From assembly GCF_015546965.1 (NCBI RefSeq), contig NZ_JADMUF010000003.1, positions 99,929 through 163,928 of the forward strand: a DNA stretch of 64,000 nucleotides. Reading direction: 5' to 3'. The notes under the pieces were generated by a model. The model was not told the DNA's origin, made no database searches, and was given only the letters and a program-made list of their open reading frames with translations. The DNA comes from Collinsella aerofaciens (GTDB lineage: Bacteria > Actinomycetota > Coriobacteriia > Coriobacteriales > Coriobacteriaceae). Every line of letters begins with the position of its first letter. Position 1 is the first letter of the stretch. Below, piece by piece: positions 34,348 through 43,388 of the stretch. Made by a program: the position numbers and the translations under genes.

Positions 34348-34765
34348 GTCCCAACAACAGCCGATGCGGCCACCGACACCTTTTGAACGCCTAGCGGACC
34401 CCGAGGGAAGACGTCGCTCCGCCGACCCAAAGCTCACCGCCAACGGCACCGTCCGTGCCGGCCGTGCCGCGCAGTTTATGCCCTTTGCCGCCCTCACGGG
34501 ATACTACGAGCTCGTGCGTAAACAAGAGATCACCGCCGAGCCAAAATGCGAACTCACAGAAGAAAAAGCCCTCGAACTTTCGAAAAAGCTCGAGGGCCTC
34601 AAGCGCGGCGACTTGGTTCGTGTCACCTATTACGATACATACGGCTATCGCAGCCGCACCGGCATCCTCGACGAGGCGCTCCCTGCTTTCAAACTCCTCA
34701 AGCTCAAAGATATCGCCATCGACTTCGACGACATCCAGGACATCGAGCTACGCGGACGAGCCTAG
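34340..34765 (+). CDS. YolD-like partner of the Y-family polymerase
   Basis: The product has 141 residues. The N-terminal half is RAGRAAQFMPFAALTGYYELVRKQE, and the C-terminal half holds the small barrel with DLVRVTYYDTYGYRSRTGIL. YolD proteins sit next to UmuC/UvrX polymerases in Gram-positive bacteria and are thought to replace UmuD. A GTG start at 34340 overlaps the polymerase gene and follows TAGGAGG. It belongs to the same SOS-controlled unit. Confidence 0.82.
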   Translation: MPKSQQQPMRPPTPFERLADPEGRRRSADPKLTANGTVRAGRAAQFMPFAALTGYYELVRKQEITAEPKCELTEEKALELSKKLEGLKRGDLVRVTYYDTYGYRSRTGILDEALPAFKLLKLKDIAIDFDDIQDIELRGRA

Positions 34766-34791
34766 GCAAGGACGCGCATCCAAGGCAAGGC

Positions 34792-35175
34792 CTACAGCGT
34801 CATGACGTAGTAACCCGCATCTCTCACGGCAGCCTCAAGGACACCGCGATCGATCGGCCGCTTGGAGCGCACGCGCGCTGTGTGGTCCGCATACGTCACC
34901 GTTGCCCACACGCCATCCAGCGCATTGAGAGCATTGGCTACGTTCTGAGCGCAGCCGTCACAGCTCATGCCGCCGATGAGCAGCTCATCGCTATAGGGAT
35001 AGTGCGATGCATCGGTATCCACCACAACAACCTTTTTGGCCTTCTTACCGCTCGCGCCATCGCTGCAGCAGCTCTTTCCGTGTGTCGAAGCGACAATGCG
35101 ACGCAGTCCAAAAAACATGCCGACGGCAATGACGGCCAACACGATGAGATTCGCAGGGTTGAGCAAGTCGCTCAT
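34792..35175 (-). CDS. Membrane-anchored HMA (copper-binding) domain protein
   Basis: The product has 127 residues. The N-terminal membrane helix (about 8-25, NLIVLAVIAVGMFFGL) is followed by a short Cys/Lys linker (SCCSDGASGKKAKK). A heavy-metal-associated domain then has the metal motif GMSCDGCAQNVANALNAL (about residue 66). It is probably a copper chaperone or sensor at the membrane. The ATG at 35175 follows AAAGGGG. A CsoR-type palindrome lies about 30 bases upstream. No copper ATPase is visible next to it. Confidence 0.82.
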   Translation of the reverse strand: MSDLLNPANLIVLAVIAVGMFFGLRRIVASTHGKSCCSDGASGKKAKKVVVVDTDASHYPYSDELLIGGMSCDGCAQNVANALNALDGVWATVTYADHTARVRSKRPIDRGVLEAAVRDAGYYVMTL

Positions 35176-35204
35176 GCGTTCCCCTTTCAAGTAGCACTAT
35201 CTAG

Positions 35205-35221
35205 ATACCCCCATGGGGTGT
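35205..35221 (-). promoter_or_regulatory. Candidate CsoR (copper) operator
   Basis: ATACCCCCATGGGGTGT resembles CsoR operators, which pair runs of C and G around a short centre inside TA-rich flanks. It sits directly upstream of the HMA-domain gene. Repression relieved by Cu(I) would fit the product. Confidence 0.55.
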
Positions 35222-35283
35222 CCCCATCTTAACCCAAAATCGTGTCCGTTCGGTCAATTAGTTTCCCTCTTCAAACTTTTTTG

Positions 35284-35326
35284 TTGACCATGGCTTACTT
35301 TCGTGTATAAGTTTTCCTAGGCTAAC
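35284..35326 (+). promoter_or_regulatory. Promoter with iron-regulator-like palindrome before the DUF3793-flavodoxin unit
   Basis: TTGACC (35284-35289), 16 bases and TATAAG (35306-35311) form a promoter. GTTTTCCTAGGCTAAC (35311-35326) is palindromic at its outer and central bases (GTT..CCTAGG..AAC) and overlaps the start region. It resembles DtxR/IdeR-type sites. Iron control would fit a flavodoxin gene. Confidence 0.5.
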
Positions 35327-35350
35327 AACTGAGGACCCGAAAGGAGCATC

Positions 35351-36055
35351 GTGACTCGAACCATTGACATCCCAACATACCAAACGGCTGTCGTGCGCAA
35401 CTGCTCCCCTACGCTCGCAGGTATCAAGCCGGCTTCGCTCTTTACCTATCCCGGCGTTTACGCTAACCAAAACGGAAAACCCGGCGCCGCCCATATCGAA
35501 GAGCGACGCTCTCGCCTGCTCGCCGTCATAGCCCAATGCAACCGCGAGCTCCAGCCACTCGGAATCCATATGAGCGTTTTGGTCTGGCGCCCCTGCGGAG
35601 CGCTCATCTATGTGTATCGCCCTGCGGACCTCATGCGATACCTCTCCGACCCCCGTGCCACGACGGCGCTAGCCGCCGAAGGTTACGATGTCCACAACCT
35701 GCCCGCATCCCTGGTGCATCTCGCCGCGCGCATCACGCTGGCAAGCAGCAATGCCGCAGAAAGCGCCTATGACGGCAGCGTCTGCGCACTCGCGCGAAAT
35801 AGGCACTGCGATACGGGCTGCACGTGCGAGTTCCCCCACGAAATTGGCTATTTTTTGGGCTATCCCTACGAAGATGTCCATCAGTTTATCGTCCAGCACG
35901 GCGAAAACTATAAGGTCTTTGGCGCATGGAAGGTATACACAAACGTTGAGCAGGCACTCACGACCTTCGATTCCTATCGCGCATGCACGCAATACCTTAC
36001 CTACATCTATCAACAGGGCTGCACCCTGAAACAACTTGTCCAGGCAACCCGATAG
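35351..36055 (+). CDS. DUF3793 family protein
   Basis: This 234-residue soluble protein has a clear C-terminal family block FPHEIGYFLGYPYEDVHQFIVQHGENYKVFGAWKVY. The middle is VLVWRPCGALIYVYRP, and a Cys cluster reads HCDTGCTCEF. The function of DUF3793 is unknown. It is regularly next to flavodoxin in Firmicutes and Actinobacteria, as here (46 bases between the genes). A GTG start at 35351 follows AAAGGAGC. The shared promoter carries an iron-type operator, which suggests a role in iron limitation. Confidence 0.85.
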   Translation: MTRTIDIPTYQTAVVRNCSPTLAGIKPASLFTYPGVYANQNGKPGAAHIEERRSRLLAVIAQCNRELQPLGIHMSVLVWRPCGALIYVYRPADLMRYLSDPRATTALAAEGYDVHNLPASLVHLAARITLASSNAAESAYDGSVCALARNRHCDTGCTCEFPHEIGYFLGYPYEDVHQFIVQHGENYKVFGAWKVYTNVEQALTTFDSYRACTQYLTYIYQQGCTLKQLVQATR

Positions 36056-36101
36056 AGCATACAAAACGCGGCCGCACGCCGCACAACCGAAAGGAAAACA
36101 C

Positions 36102-36521
36102 ATGAGCAAGATCGCAGTCGTCTACTGGAGTGGTACAGGCAACACCGAGGCCATGGCAAACTTCGTTGCCGAGGGCGCAACCGGTGCCGGCGCCGAGGCA
36201 GAGGTCATCTCCTGCGCCGACTTCTCCGCAGACAAGGCCGCCGGCTATGACGCCATTGCCTTCGGCTGCCCCGCCATGGGTTCCGAGGAGCTTGAGTATG
36301 ACGAGTTCCAGCCTATGTGGGACGAGGTCAAGGAGACCCTCGGCGATAAGAAGGTCGTCCTCTTTGGCTCCTACTCGTGGGCCGAGGGCGAGTGGATGGA
36401 CAATTGGAAGGCCGATGCCGACGAGGCGGGCGTCAACGTCGTCGATTCCGTCATTTGCTACGATGCGCCCGACGATGAGGGCGAGGCGGCCTGCAAGGCT
36501 CTGGGAGCAGAGCTGGCCTAA
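36102..36521 (+). CDS. Flavodoxin
   Basis: This 139-residue FMN electron carrier has the phosphate loop YWSGTGNTEAMA (about residues 8-19), then AFGCPAMGSEELE and LFGSYSWAEGEWMDNW, which hold the isoalloxazine ring. The acidic composition is typical. It can replace ferredoxin when iron is scarce. It is the second gene of a unit with the DUF3793 gene and ends at a strong terminator. The start follows AAAGGAAAACAC. Confidence 0.92.
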   Translation: MSKIAVVYWSGTGNTEAMANFVAEGATGAGAEAEVISCADFSADKAAGYDAIAFGCPAMGSEELEYDEFQPMWDEVKETLGDKKVVLFGSYSWAEGEWMDNWKADADEAGVNVVDSVICYDAPDDEGEAACKALGAELA

Positions 36522-36594
36522 CGAAGCCGCCAGAAAGCCGCAAGGCAACTGACAGCCGAGTACCGCGCAACAACAGTAGCTCATGCCCAAACAA

Positions 36595-36627
36595 AAACGG
36601 GGGCCGGATACCATCCGGTCCCCGTTT
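36595..36627. terminator. Terminator between flavodoxin and the ABC transporter operon
   Basis: ACGGGGGCCGGAT pairs with ATCCGGTCCCCGT around ACC, with A-run before and TTTGTT after. It can serve both convergent units. Confidence 0.85.
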
Positions 36628-36653
36628 GTTATATCGACAACCTCGATGCGCCG

Positions 36654-37406
<753 letters not shown>

Positions 37407-37418
37407 GATAGGACCTCC

Positions 37419-38780
37419 TTACAGACCGGCGATGTGATCGGCAGGCGTCGCGACAACCTGTCCGGCGCTCTTGGCGGGACGCTTCTTCTTGGTCTCGGTC
37501 GTGCCCAAAAGCCTTGCCTCAAGACCGCTCACCAAGCGAGCGAGCGGCAGGGTGATGACCAGATAGAACAGGGCGGCAACCACGTACGGTGTAATGGAGC
37601 CCGTCGTGGCCACGATGGTACGGGCGTTCATGACGATCTCGACCACACCCACGGCGGCAAGCAGCGACGTATCCTTGTAAAGCAAGATAAACTCGCTGGT
37701 CAGCGTAGGCAAAACATTGCGGAACGTCTGCGGAATCATAACGTAGAGCAGCGTCTGGAAGGCATTCATGCCCAGAGAGCGAGCAGCCTCGTTTTGGCCC
37801 TTGGGGATCGATTGAATACCGGCACGAAAGATCTCGCACAGGTACGCAGACGAGTTCATGGCCATGACGATGACGCCCAAGACATAGTCGTCCACCTTGA
37901 CGCCGGCCAACGGCAGACCGAAGAACGCGATATAGATCTGCAGGAACGCCGGCGTACCGCGAATGATATTCACATAGATGCCGGCAAGGCAACGCAGGAT
38001 GCGCGACTTGGAGATGCGCATGAGCGACAAGGCAAAGCCAAAGGGGATTGCCAGCGGAAACGCCACGAGCACGATCGAGAGCGACATGAGGAAGCCCTTA
38101 AAGACGATCGGCAGGCTTTGGACCAAAATGACCGGGTTTAAGAACAGGCGCAGAAACATATTGGAGTTCCACGCCTCGACCCACGGCTGCTCCTTAAGGT
38201 CGGCCAGGAAGTTATCGAAGGCCGTCACGCCCTTGATCTCCACCGACGGAATCTTGGAGATCTTCTTGGTCGAACCGTCGGCGAGCGTATAGGTGCCGCT
38301 AAAGGCCTCATCGCCGCCCTCGACGGGAAACGTCACACCGTAAACCTCGACGCGGAAATAGCCGCCGGCAGGCGCCGTCTCGCCAAAGTCAATCTTGAGC
38401 GTCTGGCCGTCAGCCTTGCACGTGGGCTTCATGGGCGTACGATCCATGAGGTCCTCGCCCGAGAGCATCGTCAATCGCGTGTCATCGGTACCAAACGTCG
38501 TGCCGTCGACAAACGTCAGCGAAAGACCGCTCAGCTCCTCGTCGGCATCGGCCTGAACTTCCCAAGTGATGCGCGTCTCGGTACCGCCGACCACGGCGCT
38601 GCCCGAACCGGTGTTGGGTCGGGCGGTAATCTTTGCGGTCTCAAGCGCCTGGGCGGTCGTGGGCACGCAGGCCCCCGCGCATACCAGGGCGAGCGCCACA
38701 GCCAGGGCACAGGCCAGCTTTTGGAGCATCGAGGGCAGTGGAAAACGCTGCTCCGCGGCCCCTTTGTTCAGTCGAGACAA
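37419..38780 (-). CDS. Amino acid ABC transporter permease with an exported N-terminal domain
   Basis: The product has 453 residues. A signal-like segment (LACALAVALALVCAGACVP) is followed by about 150 residues of extracellular beta-rich sequence (for example ETRITWEVQADADEELSGLSL). The standard GlnP/HisM permease follows, with the EAA loop as NEAARSLGMNAFQTLLYVMIPQTF. Ordinary permeases have about 220 residues, so the N-terminal domain is an addition. It does not look like a substrate-binding protein. The TTG at 38780 has AGGAG five bases before it; the ATG at 38729 lacks a ribosome site and is the alternative start. Confidence 0.8.
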   Translation of the reverse strand: MSRLNKGAAEQRFPLPSMLQKLACALAVALALVCAGACVPTTAQALETAKITARPNTGSGSAVVGGTETRITWEVQADADEELSGLSLTFVDGTTFGTDDTRLTMLSGEDLMDRTPMKPTCKADGQTLKIDFGETAPAGGYFRVEVYGVTFPVEGGDEAFSGTYTLADGSTKKISKIPSVEIKGVTAFDNFLADLKEQPWVEAWNSNMFLRLFLNPVILVQSLPIVFKGFLMSLSIVLVAFPLAIPFGFALSLMRISKSRILRCLAGIYVNIIRGTPAFLQIYIAFFGLPLAGVKVDDYVLGVIVMAMNSSAYLCEIFRAGIQSIPKGQNEAARSLGMNAFQTLLYVMIPQTFRNVLPTLTSEFILLYKDTSLLAAVGVVEIVMNARTIVATTGSITPYVVAALFYLVITLPLARLVSGLEARLLGTTETKKKRPAKSAGQVVATPADHIAGL

Positions 38781-38848
38781 GGTGGCTCCTATCGTAGAAG
38801 TTGCCGGCAAAACGAGACGGAAACGCTCTCCGTCAAGAGAAGCGCAAA

Positions 38849-38876
38849 GGCCCTTTCCGCCAAAACGGAAAGGGCC
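38849..38876 (-). terminator. Hairpin between binding protein and permease genes
   Basis: GGCCCTTTCCG (38849-38859) pairs with CGGAAAGGGCC (38866-38876), followed on the minus strand by TTTGCG. It probably stops part of the transcripts, so the binding protein is made in excess. Confidence 0.75.
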
Positions 38877-38898
38877 CGCGCGCAATCAAGTAGTTATT

Positions 38899-39759
38899 TT
38901 ACTTGATATTGTACTTAGCCATGAGGGCGTCGACGGTACCGTCGTCGGTCAGGTCCTTGATAGCCTGGTTGGTGTCGTCCTTGAGCTTGGTGTTGCCCTG
39001 GTTGATGGCGATGGCGTACTCCTCGCCGGTGCTGATCTGCTTGATGGTCTGGCAGGTGTTGAACTGCTCGGCGGTCAGCTGGCTGGCAACGGAGCGGTTG
39101 GTGACTACGGCGTCGCCCTTATCGGACTGCAGGGCGCTGAAGCACTCGGTGGCGTCCTTGTAGGGGACGATCTTGGCCTTGGGGAAGTTCTCCTGGGCAA
39201 AGGCCTCGGCGGTCGAGCCAGACTGGACGATGATGGTAGCGTCGGCGTTGTTGAGCTTCTCGCTGTAGTTGTCGGCCGTGATGTCGGTGTTATCGACCTT
39301 GGTCACGATAGCCTGATCGTCCATGTAGTAGGAATCAGAGAAAGTGACTTCCTTCTCACGCTCGGGCGTGTCGGTGATAGCCGCGATGGAAACGTCATAC
39401 TTGGCGCCCGAAGCGACGCCCGGAACCAGCGTGTCAAAGTCATTGTTGACGTACTCGACATCCAGACCCAGCTTGTCACCGATAGCCTTGATGAGCTCAA
39501 GGTCAAAGCCCTGGTAGTCGCCGTTGTCATCCTTGTACTCAAACGGCGCGTACTCGGCAGAGGTGCCGACGGTCAGCGTGCCGTCCTTGACGAGCGCGTA
39601 CTCCTTGGAGCCGTCGACCTTCTCGACCTTAGCGTCGTCAGAGCTGCTGGAACCGGCATCAGAACCAGAGGTGGCGTTGGACGAACCGCAGCCCGTCAGA
39701 GCAAGGGCGAGTGCCATAGCACCCGTGGCGGCAAATGCGCCAAGCTTCTTCAGCTTCAT
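38899..39759 (-). CDS. Amino acid ABC transporter substrate-binding lipoprotein
   Basis: The precursor has 286 residues with a lipobox LALALTGCG (cysteine near residue 24), then a Ser/Asp linker. The family 3 binding fold follows: LTVGTSAEYAPFEYKDDNGDYQGFDLELIKAIG, the hallmark of polar amino acid receptors. The ATG at 39759 follows GGAAGGAGA. It is the first gene of the transporter operon. Ligand identity cannot be told from sequence. Confidence 0.92.
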   Translation of the reverse strand: MKLKKLGAFAATGAMALALALTGCGSSNATSGSDAGSSSSDDAKVEKVDGSKEYALVKDGTLTVGTSAEYAPFEYKDDNGDYQGFDLELIKAIGDKLGLDVEYVNNDFDTLVPGVASGAKYDVSIAAITDTPEREKEVTFSDSYYMDDQAIVTKVDNTDITADNYSEKLNNADATIIVQSGSTAEAFAQENFPKAKIVPYKDATECFSALQSDKGDAVVTNRSVASQLTAEQFNTCQTIKQISTGEEYAIAINQGNTKLKDDTNQAIKDLTDDGTVDALMAKYNIK

Positions 39760-39906
39760 AATCAGTCTCCTTCCGGTGACCTCGTTTGATTCAGAGGTCT
39801 GCAAAAACTGTTGGCTATTATGCACCCGGAATTACGAATCTGCAATGAGAAAACTGATTGAAACAAACCCATAACGTGAATGGAATACTCTACTTTGTGA
39901 CAGTCA

Positions 39907-40773
39907 TTACTGCTGCAATGACCTTAATAGTCTAATTTCAGCTGCATAACCTGCAAGTTCGTTCGGAGTCTCCAAAATAAACGGCAGCGAACGCAAGTGG
40001 CCATTCGATACAATATTCTGCATAACCTGCATACCGCCACCAAATTCCTCGCTGCCAAGGTATCCCTTGCCGATGCACTCGTGACGATCTTTATGGGCGC
40101 CACAAGGGTTCTTCGAATCGTTGATGTGTACGGCATGCAAGCGATCGATACCCACCACGCGGTCGAACTCGTCGAGTACGCCGTCCAGATCATGGATGAT
40201 GTCGTAGCCGGCATCGCTCACATGGCAGGTGTCCAAACAAACGCCCAGCTTATCGGACAGCTCTGGGCACTTGGCGGCAACGCCCTCGATAATGCACGCC
40301 AGCTCCTCAAAGCTGCGGCCCACCTCGGTACCCTTGCCGGCCATGGTCTCGAGCAGCACCGTCGTCTGCTGGCCCTCAAACATCACCTGGCACAGGGTGT
40401 CGACAATCATCTGAATGCCGGCGTCGGAGCCCTGCCCCACATGCGCACCGGGATGGAAGTTGTAGTAGTTGCCGGGCAGCGCCTCCATGCGCCGCAGGTC
40501 CTCTGCCATGGCCTCCAGGGCAAACTCGCGCGCCCGCTCTTTGGCTGAGCAGGGGTTATAGGTATACGGGGCATGAGCCACGAGCGGGCCAAAGTCGTTT
40601 TGCTCCATAAGCTCGCGCAGGGCCGCCACGTCATCCATGTCAAGGTCTTTCGCCTTGCCGCCGCGCGGGTTGCGCGTAAAGAATGCAAAGGTATTGGCGC
40701 CAATGGACAACGCTGTCTCCCCCATTGCCCGATAGCCCTTCGTCGTCGAAAGATGGCACCCGATCGTCAGCAT
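39907..40773 (-). CDS. nfo: Endonuclease IV
   Basis: This 288-residue AP endonuclease of the zinc TIM-barrel type starts [22 protein letters not shown] and has [43 protein letters not shown] and [22 protein letters not shown], the Nfo signatures with the metal histidines and acids. It repairs abasic sites. The ATG at 40773 follows GGAGGGAG. A palindromic repeat lies just upstream. Confidence 0.95.
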   Translation of the reverse strand: MLTIGCHLSTTKGYRAMGETALSIGANTFAFFTRNPRGGKAKDLDMDDVAALRELMEQNDFGPLVAHAPYTYNPCSAKERAREFALEAMAEDLRRMEALPGNYYNFHPGAHVGQGSDAGIQMIVDTLCQVMFEGQQTTVLLETMAGKGTEVGRSFEELACIIEGVAAKCPELSDKLGVCLDTCHVSDAGYDIIHDLDGVLDEFDRVVGIDRLHAVHINDSKNPCGAHKDRHECIGKGYLGSEEFGGGMQVMQNIVSNGHLRSLPFILETPNELAGYAAEIRLLRSLQQ

Positions 40774-40791
40774 CTCCAGCTCCCTCCTCAT

Positions 40792-40869
40792 CAGTTGCGG
40801 TGAAATACGGTCTATTGGTGCCCTATTTTGGCGCAAACAGACCGTATTCCACCGCAAGTTATAAAAGGG
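40792..40869. repeat. Palindromic repeat, copy 1
   Basis: Arms 40795-40813 and 40839-40857 match as inverted copies with one mismatch (TTGCGGTGRAATACGGTCT). The centre contains GCCCTATTTTGGCGCAAACAG and the right flank GTTATAAAAGGG. A second copy lies at 41958-42035. It covers the spacer before the nfo ribosome site. Confidence 0.65.
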
Positions 40870-40925
40870 GCATCAGGGACAAAGGCCTCCAGGCATTCCA
40901 AGCGCTGGCGCCATGCCCCCACGCC

Positions 40926-41945
40926 CTAAAGTTTCAAGCGAATCGCATCGATGATGTGTGCACAGCGCTGCGTGGCGGCTAGGCACATGATGGGGCTTTC
41001 GAGTTTCCCCGCCTGAATGAGCTGCGTCGCATGCGACGCCTCACCGTAAAAATCATCGACTTCAAATGGTGCATCGATTTCGAGTACTCGACCGTCGGAA
41101 TACTTCACATGAGCGAGCTCGGGGCGATGGAGCCGCTCGATTTCCAACGAGCCCCGCTCACAGGCAATCGTTAAGCGGCTTTCATATGTTGCTTCGCCGT
41201 CGCACACCATATGAATGGGTATACCGCCGACGCTCATATGGATCTCGTCGGCCCAATCGACGCGACCGCCCGATACGTCACGCCAGCGAACTTCACGGGA
41301 CGAAACCTCACAAGCGCCCGCGAGCAAATCCTCAAACCAACCGACCGCATAGCAGCCCATGTCATATAGACAGCCGCCCTGCAACGGATCAAACAGATAG
41401 CCCGAAGGAGACTCGCCGTAATCGAGCTTTTGCACGCTTTCAATCGAGACAATACGGCCAAGCTCACCCGACGCAAACAAGTCCTTCACGCGAGTGCGCA
41501 TCGGGCAAAACCGATTCTTCATCGCCTCCATAAACAGCACGCCGCGCTCGCGAGAGGTGGAGGCAATCGAGAGAGCCTCTTCCTCACTCAAAACGGCCGG
41601 CTTTTCGCACAGCACGGCCTTTCCGGCACGCAGCGCGCAACAGGCCCAACGCGTATGCATGCCATGCGGAAGAGCCAAGTAGATTGCGTCGACATCGGAG
41701 TCGGCAATCAGCGCGTCATAAGCCGCATCGCCGTTATCGTCGACCGAGGCATGGCCATGCGCAGCATCGATCGAAAACGCTCGGCAAAATTCCTCGACAT
41801 GTGCAGGAGTGCGGCCGGCCGCAGCCACCAGCCGTGCCCCGTCGACCTTCTTGAGCGACGAAGCAAATCGATGAGAAATGTGCCCAGCGCCCAAAATGCC
41901 CCAACGGACCTCACGCGAATCATCACATGAATCCCAATGGCCCAC
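40926..41945 (-). CDS. Gfo/Idh/MocA-family oxidoreductase
   Basis: The protein has 339 residues. The N-terminal Rossmann motif is WGILGAGHISHRFASSL, then VDAIYLALPHGMHTRWACCAL and AVLCEKPAVLSEEEA, with the lysine of the CEKP motif. The C-terminal half is the substrate domain, with LYDMGCYAVGW. This fits NAD(P)-dependent sugar or trans-dihydrodiol dehydrogenase types. A GTG start at 41945 follows AAAGGGG. It lies between two copies of a palindromic repeat. The substrate is unknown. Confidence 0.85.
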   Translation of the reverse strand: MGHWDSCDDSREVRWGILGAGHISHRFASSLKKVDGARLVAAAGRTPAHVEEFCRAFSIDAAHGHASVDDNGDAAYDALIADSDVDAIYLALPHGMHTRWACCALRAGKAVLCEKPAVLSEEEALSIASTSRERGVLFMEAMKNRFCPMRTRVKDLFASGELGRIVSIESVQKLDYGESPSGYLFDPLQGGCLYDMGCYAVGWFEDLLAGACEVSSREVRWRDVSGGRVDWADEIHMSVGGIPIHMVCDGEATYESRLTIACERGSLEIERLHRPELAHVKYSDGRVLEIDAPFEVDDFYGEASHATQLIQAGKLESPIMCLAATQRCAHIIDAIRLKL

Positions 41946-41957
41946 GACAGCCCCTTT

Positions 41958-42035
41958 CAGTTGCGGTGGAATAGTCCCTGTTTAAGCCCTATTCTGCCGC
42001 AAACAGGAACTATTCCACCGCAAGTTATAAAAGGG
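41958..42035. repeat. Palindromic repeat, copy 2
   Basis: Arms 41961-41983 and 42001-42023 are inverted copies with one mismatch (TTGCGGTGGAATAGTYCCTG). The centre has GCCCTATTCTGCCGCAAACAG and the right flank GTTATAAAAGGG, both as in copy 1. It ends at the stop codon of the aldo/keto reductase gene. Confidence 0.65.
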
Positions 42036-43226
42036 TCACGAGGAGCGCGTTTTGCCGAAGGCCTTAAGCACTGCCGTTACGGGGCCCGGCTGGAAACGTC
42101 GGCGCACGTCATCGAGACGCTCGGGGATATCGATATGCTGCGGGCAGTGGCGCGCGCATTTGCCGCACTTGACGCAATTGCTCACCAGCTTGGGCTCGCT
42201 CGTGCGCACCGCACTCGCCGTAAAGTATTGCGACAGCCCCGTAAACCAGCTGTGCGCATAGCTCGCGTTGTAGGCGGCAAAGCAGCCGGGAATGTTGATA
42301 CCCTTGGGACATGGCATGCAGTAGCCGCATCCCGTGCAGGGCACGCGATTCGATTTTTCAAACTCATCCAGCACGTGCGCGATCGTGTCGAGCTGGTTGG
42401 CAGTCATCGAATTCGGCAACGCGAGGTCTGCCAGTGACGAATTCTCATCCACCTGCGCGGTATCGGTCATACCAGAAAGCAACATGGTCACCTGGGGATG
42501 ATTCCACACCCACGAGAGCCCCCAAGCGGCAGGCGTATGCAAATGCCGGTCGCATGCACCGTCGAGAACAGCGCGCGCCCGCGGAGGCAATTTGCCTGCC
42601 AAGCGTCCGCCCAAAAGCGGCTCCATCACAAACACCGCGAGGCCTCGCTCGGCGGCGGCCATGAGCCCCGCTGTTCCCGCCTGATATCGCTCTCCAGCGT
42701 AATTGTACTGGATCTGGCAAAAGTCCCACTCATACGCATCGAGCATCGTGAGAAAGTCCGCCGCGCTGCCGTGGTACGAAAAACCGATCTGGCGAATGCG
42801 CCCCGAAGCCTTTTGGCGCGCAATCCAGTCCTCGATGCCCAGTGCCACCACGCGCCCCCACTGGGCGGGCGAGGTAATGTTGTGCGTAAGGTAATAGTCG
42901 ATATGGTCGGTCCGCAGGCGACGCAGCTGCTCGTCGAAGAACCGATCGAAATCCTCCGCGCATTTGCACGAAGCATGTGGCAGCTTGGTCGCGAGCAAAA
43001 CCTGGTCGCGTAGGCCTAGGCGCTCAAGCGAAGTGCCCACACAAGCCTCGTTGCCGGGATAGAGATACGCGGTGTCCAGATAATTAATCCCCTGCTCCAC
43101 CGCACGGGAAATGATGGCGTCGGCTGCCTTCGCATCCGGGCGCCCCGGCGCACCGGGAAACCTCATGCAGCCCAGCCCCAACGCCGAGATACGGTTGCCG
43201 CTTTTGGGGTCAACGCGATATTGCAC
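42036..43226 (-). CDS. Aldo/keto reductase with C-terminal 4Fe-4S ferredoxin domain
   Basis: The protein has 396 residues. Residues 1 to about 280 form an aldo/keto reductase barrel, with LGLGCMRFPG, NYLDTAYLYPGNE, LLATKLPH and DHIDYYLTHNI. The C-terminal part has two cysteine clusters, CTGCGYCMPCPKGI and CVKCGKCARHCPQHI, each fit for a 4Fe-4S cluster. This fused type is common in anaerobes. Its substrate and electron partner are unknown. It lies just upstream of the Gfo/Idh/MocA gene in the same direction. Confidence 0.9.
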   Translation of the reverse strand: MQYRVDPKSGNRISALGLGCMRFPGAPGRPDAKAADAIISRAVEQGINYLDTAYLYPGNEACVGTSLERLGLRDQVLLATKLPHASCKCAEDFDRFFDEQLRRLRTDHIDYYLTHNITSPAQWGRVVALGIEDWIARQKASGRIRQIGFSYHGSAADFLTMLDAYEWDFCQIQYNYAGERYQAGTAGLMAAAERGLAVFVMEPLLGGRLAGKLPPRARAVLDGACDRHLHTPAAWGLSWVWNHPQVTMLLSGMTDTAQVDENSSLADLALPNSMTANQLDTIAHVLDEFEKSNRVPCTGCGYCMPCPKGINIPGCFAAYNASYAHSWFTGLSQYFTASAVRTSEPKLVSNCVKCGKCARHCPQHIDIPERLDDVRRRFQPGPVTAVLKAFGKTRSS

Positions 43227-43388
43227 GGCCCCTCCCCTCCCACCGAAGCCCTGACAAGGCGAAACAAACCCGTCACGTCATCGAAACACATCGGAATCGC
43301 AATTGAGAACGTATCGTAACGCAGCAGAAATCGAGCCGTCACGGCACCGCTTTAACATCAGCAAAAAGCCCGATGAAAGGAGCCCGCC

